A DNA stretch of 64,000 nt from Rhodococcus oryzae (GTDB lineage Bacteria > Actinomycetota > Actinomycetes > Mycobacteriales > Mycobacteriaceae), in contig NZ_SUMD01000005.1 of assembly GCF_005049235.1 (NCBI RefSeq), positions 310,001 through 374,000 of the forward strand, read 5' to 3'. This document shows, piece by piece, positions 60,735 through 64,000 of the stretch (position 1 is its first letter; every line of letters starts with the position of its first letter). The translations under genes were made by a program, and so were the position numbers. The notes under the pieces are model-generated. The model ran no database searches. It worked only from the letters and a program-made list of their open reading frames with translations, and had not been told where the DNA came from.

Positions 60735-60986
60735 CTATTTGCCTGCGGGGCCCTCGCCGGCGTCCGCGTCGCCGGCCGGGACGTCCGCTTCCTCGTCGGC
60801 AGCGTCCGCCTGCGCCCGCTTCGACGCCTCGCGCATCTCGATGCCGTCGGTGATCCAGTCGCCGATCTCGCGGGTCACGTCCCGGACCGCGCCAGCGATG
60901 ATCATCGCGATCTTGCCGACGTGCGTGGCCCCGGACTCCGTCAGCTCCTGCACGGTGTCCTTGCGTCGCTCGAACTTGCTCACCAT
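60735..60986 (-). CDS. Small protein at the end of the desaturase operon
   Basis: 83-residue protein. The N-terminal MVSKFERRKDTVQELTESGATHVGKIAMIIAGAVRDVTREIGDWITDGIEMREASKRA is a predicted helix, amphipathic rather than clearly transmembrane; the tail is Asp/Glu/Ala-rich. It lies 14 bp downstream of the fatty-acid desaturase stop, so it is cotranscribed. It may be a small accessory or scaffold of the desaturase; inference only. Confidence 0.68.
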   Translation of the reverse strand: MVSKFERRKDTVQELTESGATHVGKIAMIIAGAVRDVTREIGDWITDGIEMREASKRAQADAADEEADVPAGDADAGEGPAGK

Positions 60987-61000
60987 GGACGCGTCACCTC

Positions 61001-62173
61001 TCACGCTGTGGCCTTCTGACGTTCGACGATAACACCGGGAGCGGACTGGGAGCCGGTCAGGAACGGCGGCAACGCGAGCTTGAAGATCTTGCCCCACACC
61101 GATCCGATCTGCTTGAAGAAGCCGCCGGTGTTGTACGGCAGACCGTGCTTCTCGCACAGCGCCCGCACGTGCGGCGCCATCTCGGGATAGCGGTGCGCCG
61201 GGATGTCGGGGAACAGGTGGTGCTCGATCTGGTGCGAGAGGTTGCCGGACATGATGTGGAACAGCGGGCTGCCCTCGATGTTCGCGCTGCCGAGCATCTG
61301 CCGCACGTACCACTGCCCCTGCGTCTCCTCCGCGGTCTCCTCCTCGCTGAAGGTCTGCACTCCCGTCGGGAAGTGCCCGCAGAAGATGATCGAGTAGGTC
61401 CACAGGTTCCGAACCAGGTTGGCGCTGGCGTTGCCGAGCAGGGTAGTCACGAAGAGTGGGCCGGTCAGAGCCGGGAACACGATGTAGTCCTTGAGGACCT
61501 GGCGACCGGCCTTGCGCCACATGCCCTGCAGCAGCGGCTTGACGTCGTGCCATTTCCGTTTGCCCTTGACGATGTTCTCGGTCTCGAGGTCATGCAGCAT
61601 CACGCCCCACTCGAAGAAGACCATGAGCGCGAACGCGTACACCGGGTTGCCCAGGTAGTACGGATTCCACTTCTGGGCATCGTCCATCCGCAGGATGCCG
61701 TAACCGATGTCGCGGTCGCGTCCGACGATGTTGGTGTAGGTGTGGTGCATGTAGTTGTGCGAGTGCCGCCACTGGTCCGCGGGGCACACCGTGTCCCATT
61801 CGAAGTCCCGCGAGTTCAGGCCCGGTTCGCGCATCCAGTCGTACTGGCCGTGCATGACGTTGTGGCCGATCTCCATGTTGTCGAGGATCTTCGAGATGCC
61901 GAGGGCACCGACGGCGGCGAGCCAGAACGGCGGCAGGAACCCGAGGTACATCAGGCCGCGGCCGGCGACCTCGAATCCACGCTGGGCCTTGATGATCTTG
62001 TAGATGTACTCGCGGTCCTGCTCGCCGAGATCGGCGACGACCCGGGCGCGCAGCTCGTCGAGTTCGCGTCCGATCTCCTCGACCTGCTCGTAACTGAGCA
62101 CGATCGGGGCGGTGGTCTCTTCGTTCTTCGCGCCGCCGAGGAACGGCAGCGTCGGGATGGACAGTCCGAGCAT
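61001..62173 (-). CDS. desA3: Membrane acyl-CoA/fatty-acid desaturase (DesA3-type)
   Basis: 390-residue membrane-bound di-iron desaturase that introduces a double bond, probably delta-9 in stearoyl-CoA by homology to mycobacterial Rv3229c. The three histidine boxes are present: GHNVMHGQYDWM, HSHNYMHHTYTN and HQIEHHLFPDIPAHRYP. Transmembrane segments lie between (FLPPFWLAAVGALGISKILDN; YYLGNPVYAFALMVFFEWGVMLHD; IVFPALTGPLFVTTLLGN). It is 25 bp downstream of a ferredoxin-reductase-type partner (as Rv3230c), so the two form the electron-transfer pair. Regulation by the adjacent TetR is expected. Confidence 0.93.
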   Translation of the reverse strand: MLGLSIPTLPFLGGAKNEETTAPIVLSYEQVEEIGRELDELRARVVADLGEQDREYIYKIIKAQRGFEVAGRGLMYLGFLPPFWLAAVGALGISKILDNMEIGHNVMHGQYDWMREPGLNSRDFEWDTVCPADQWRHSHNYMHHTYTNIVGRDRDIGYGILRMDDAQKWNPYYLGNPVYAFALMVFFEWGVMLHDLETENIVKGKRKWHDVKPLLQGMWRKAGRQVLKDYIVFPALTGPLFVTTLLGNASANLVRNLWTYSIIFCGHFPTGVQTFSEEETAEETQGQWYVRQMLGSANIEGSPLFHIMSGNLSHQIEHHLFPDIPAHRYPEMAPHVRALCEKHGLPYNTGGFFKQIGSVWGKIFKLALPPFLTGSQSAPGVIVERQKATA

Positions 62174-62198
62174 GGGAGTTCTCCTTGGTCGAAGGTGA

Positions 62199-63296
62199 TC
62201 AGATATCGACGGAGACGTCGCCGACGGCCGCCGAGATGCACAGCTGGATCGGCTGGTCGGGGTCGGAGTCGGTCTCGCCGGTACGCAGGTTCCTGGTGCA
62301 GCCGGAGGTCTTGACCGCGGTGCAGGAGAAGCAGATCCCCATCCGGCACCCGTACTCGGGAGTCAGACCGGCGGCCTCCGCCTGTTCCAGCAGGCTCGCG
62401 CCCGAGTTCTGCGCGGTCACCCCGGACGAGCTGAACGTCAGCTGGCCGGTGGCGTCCTCGTCGGCGGCGACCGGGGCGGCGAACTCCTCGGTGTGCAGCC
62501 GATCGACCAGCCCGATCCGGTCGTAGTGCTCGCGGACCCCCCGCATCAGCCCGGGTGGGCCGCACAGGTAGGTCTGGGCCTCGCCGTGCCAGGACGCCGC
62601 GGCCTCGAGGTGCTCGCGCCCGAAGAAGCCGTGCAGGTCACCGCCGTCCGATTGACCGGTGTAGGCCAGCACGACCCGCACGTTCTCGCGGCCCGCCGCC
62701 AGCTGAGCCAGCTCGTCGCGGTGGGCCACGTCCCGCTCGGTGTCGGCGTAGTGCAGGAAGGTGATCTCGCCGTCGTGCCCCTCGTCCAGGAGGGTGCGCA
62801 GCATCGACAGCACCGGCGTAATGCCGCTGCCACCGCTGATGAGCAGGATCTTGTCAGGCCTGCGAGCGGGCATCCGGAACACCCCGTCGGCCTGCGACAG
62901 GCTCAGCACCAGCCCGGGGTGGGCGTTGGTGTGCAGGTACTGCGACACCAGGCCCTGTGGGTGCGCCTTGACTGTGAGCTCGATGCGGCCGTCCGAACGG
63001 TACTGCGAGCAGGCGGGCGAATAGCACCGCGTGTGCCGGACACCGTCGATCACGACCCCGATCTGGACGAACTGACCGGCCTCGAAGCCCCGCCACTGCC
63101 GGGTGGGGCGCAGCGTGAGGGTCACGGTGTCCGCAGTCGTGCGGCGCACCTCGGTGACCTCGGCCCGCAGGTCGCGCACGGTCGCCATCGGGTTCAGGAG
63201 CTCGAGGTAGCGGTCGATCTGGTGCGGGGTCGCCATCGCCTCGAAGAGCGACATCAGCGAGAGCCGGCGGATTCCGGTTCGGGTCTGCAGGGTCAC
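62199..63296 (-). CDS. FAD/2Fe-2S oxidoreductase, electron donor of the desaturase (Rv3230c-like)
   Basis: 365-residue electron-transfer protein combining an FNR-type reductase and a C-terminal plant-type 2Fe-2S ferredoxin domain. FAD motif TRCYSPACSQYR (R-x-Y-S), NAD motif ILLISGGSGITPVLSMLRTLL, iron-sulphur ligands in YGCRMGICFSCTAVKTSG and the last Cys in TDSDPDQPIQLC. It passes electrons from NADPH to the desaturase. The start is GTG 63296 (AAGGAGG five bases upstream of the GTG pair); the longer frame upstream runs into the operator region. Divergent from the TetR gene across two DesT-like sites. Confidence 0.9.
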   Translation of the reverse strand: MTLQTRTGIRRLSLMSLFEAMATPHQIDRYLELLNPMATVRDLRAEVTEVRRTTADTVTLTLRPTRQWRGFEAGQFVQIGVVIDGVRHTRCYSPACSQYRSDGRIELTVKAHPQGLVSQYLHTNAHPGLVLSLSQADGVFRMPARRPDKILLISGGSGITPVLSMLRTLLDEGHDGEITFLHYADTERDVAHRDELAQLAAGRENVRVVLAYTGQSDGGDLHGFFGREHLEAAASWHGEAQTYLCGPPGLMRGVREHYDRIGLVDRLHTEEFAAPVAADEDATGQLTFSSSGVTAQNSGASLLEQAEAAGLTPEYGCRMGICFSCTAVKTSGCTRNLRTGETDSDPDQPIQLCISAAVGDVSVDI

Positions 63297-63321
63297 CACG
63301 GCCTCCTTGCTTGAGAGTTTC

Positions 63322-63339
63322 AGTGAACACTCGTACACA
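63322..63339. promoter_or_regulatory. DesT-like operator, desaturase-operon side
   Basis: AGTGAACACTCGTACACA fits the DesT/FabR-type AGTGAAC-N4-GTTCACT palindrome with a good left arm and 5 of 7 in the right arm. It is 26 bp upstream of the reductase GTG. A sister site is at 63423. Confidence 0.6.
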
Positions 63340-63422
63340 AACAAGTGTGTCAGGAAGTACCAGGTAGATGTCAACCCCAAGGGCCATGTGACGCCGATTA
63401 CAGACCGGTCGTACACAGAACA

Positions 63423-63440
63423 AGTGAACACACATACACT
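63423..63440. promoter_or_regulatory. DesT-like operator, regulator side
   Basis: AGTGAACACACATACACT shows the same layout (perfect left arm, 5 of 7 right arm) and ends directly before the TetR ATG at 63442. Also, GTACACA-AACAAGTG-type sequence recurs beside both copies (near 63333 and 63410), so the operators are larger than the cores listed. Confidence 0.6.
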
Positions 63441-63441
63441 G

Positions 63442-64000
63442 ATGACCGTGACCGAACCGGAGAGCAGGGCCGAACGCAAGGAGCGCACAAGAACGGCGCT
63501 TCTCGACGGATCCCTCGAGCTGCTGGAGGACCGAAGTTTCGCGAACCTGAGCCTGCGCGAGGTCGCCCGGTCGGCCGGGATCGTCCCGACCGCGTTCTAT
63601 CGGCACTTCGCCTCGATGGACGACCTGGGCGTCGCCCTGGTCGAGGACAGCATGCGAATGCTGCGGCGGATGCTGCGCGAGGCCCGCCGCGACCCGAGCG
63701 CCAAGAACGCGGGCGCGTCGCTGGAGATCCTGCTGCGGCAAGTGCACGCGCACGAGGGCCAGTTCCGGTTCCTCAGCCGCGAACGCTACGGCGGCGTCGT
63801 CGAGGTGCGGCGGGCCATCGCCTCCGAATTGCGTTTGTTCGCAAGCGAACTCACCATCGACCTGTCCCGGGTGCCGGGCCTGTCCGAGTGGGAGGTCGAG
63901 GACCTCGAGATGGCCGCCGATTTGATCGTCAACACAATGATGTCCACCGTCGTCAACGTCCTCGAGGTGGACCAGCGCGACGAGCGCGAGGTGATCGCGC
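63442..64000 (+). CDS. TetR/DesT-like regulator of fatty-acid desaturation (3' end outside window)
   Basis: At least 186 residues, truncated by the window end. The HTH is ERTRTALLDGSLELLEDRSFANLSLREVARSAGIVPTAFYRHFASMDDLGVALVEDSM (about residues 14-72), in the form typical of FabR/DesT repressors (I-V-P-T-A-F-Y-R-H-F). The ligand domain follows with FRFLSRERYGGVVEVRRAIASELRLFASELTIDLSRVP, also DesT-like. ATG 63442 (MTVTEPESRAERKERT) lies just behind an operator core. By homology with DesT it should sense acyl-CoA saturation and repress the desaturase operon. Confidence 0.88.
   Translation, partial: MTVTEPESRAERKERTRTALLDGSLELLEDRSFANLSLREVARSAGIVPTAFYRHFASMDDLGVALVEDSMRMLRRMLREARRDPSAKNAGASLEILLRQVHAHEGQFRFLSRERYGGVVEVRRAIASELRLFASELTIDLSRVPGLSEWEVEDLEMAADLIVNTMMSTVVNVLEVDQRDEREVIA

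Noticed and set aside
63300-63488. Upstream extension of the desaturase reductase
   Set aside because: It would cover both operators and the start of the divergent TetR gene; GTG 63296 has a good ribosome-binding site.

Overview
This is a high-GC (roughly 70 %) chromosomal window from an actinobacterium of the Mycobacteriales. The evidence is its gene order, which follows the Mycobacterium tuberculosis stretch valS (Rv2448c) to Rv2478c: valS, clpX, clpP2, clpP1, tig, tRNA-Pro/tRNA-Gly, nei1, rpiB, a mycothiol-dependent DsbA-like reductase (Rv2466c type), pepN, DUF5130, HNH protein, glbO, aglA, thioesterase, the 180-kDa NAD-glutamate dehydrogenase, ettA and an SSB paralogue. Mycothiol biochemistry, two ClpP paralogues, an IdeR-type iron box, LexA boxes of the CGAAC-N4-GTTCG type and a perfect ClgR box agree with this. 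The genus cannot be fixed from sequence alone; Tsukamurella, Gordonia, Williamsia or Rhodococcus relatives fit. Synteny statements come from memory of the M. tuberculosis map, not from a search.

Layout. 1-6.2 kb: valS (3' end outside the window), a GNAT enzyme, a paired SMR efflux system, a frameshifted 13E12-type DUF222/HNH gene, a nucleotidyltransferase-like protein and a quinone oxidoreductase. 6.2-10.5 kb: an orphan iron-siderophore binding lipoprotein behind an iron box, divergent from an FdhF/YdeP molybdoenzyme with its FdhD factor. 10.5-13.5 kb: an MMPL exporter, a DUF2892 membrane protein and a DUF302 protein behind two CsoR/CstR-like operators. 13.4-18.5 kb: aroQ, clpX, clpP2-clpP1 and tig, with a ClgR box and several hairpins. 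18.5-25.7 kb: two tRNAs, dinB with a LexA box over its start codon, GNAT, AraC/SRPBCC pair, an Asp/Gly-tailed membrane protein, nei1-rpiB, an M48 protease.

25.7-32.8 kb: a TetR regulator whose operator is repeated in front of a limonene-monooxygenase-like LLM enzyme and an alcohol dehydrogenase; the mycothiol-linked DsbA protein; a FAD ferredoxin reductase; and a DGPF/ECF42 sigma-factor pair with a matching promoter. 32.9-50.5 kb: the conserved pepN to ssb block, with two hotdog thioesterases on either side of glutamate dehydrogenase and two secreted lipases. 50.7-57.8 kb: TetR/DUF2236 oxygenase pair, a threonine-dehydratase-like enzyme, a CopD-CtaG fusion, tRNA-Arg, a DUF2252 protein and a DUF1269 protein. 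58-64 kb: a 45-residue Met/Gly-rich mini-gene, a secreted Gly-zipper protein, an alanine-dehydrogenase/CEOS-like enzyme, two small proteins, a DesA3-type desaturase with its ferredoxin-reductase partner and a divergent TetR/DesT-like repressor cut by the window end.

The main interest is regulatory: the window carries recognisable sites for at least eight regulators (LexA twice, IdeR, CsoR/CstR, ClgR, two TetR proteins, ECF42, DesT-like), most of them beside their probable target genes. No phage, insertion sequence, CRISPR array or replication origin was found.
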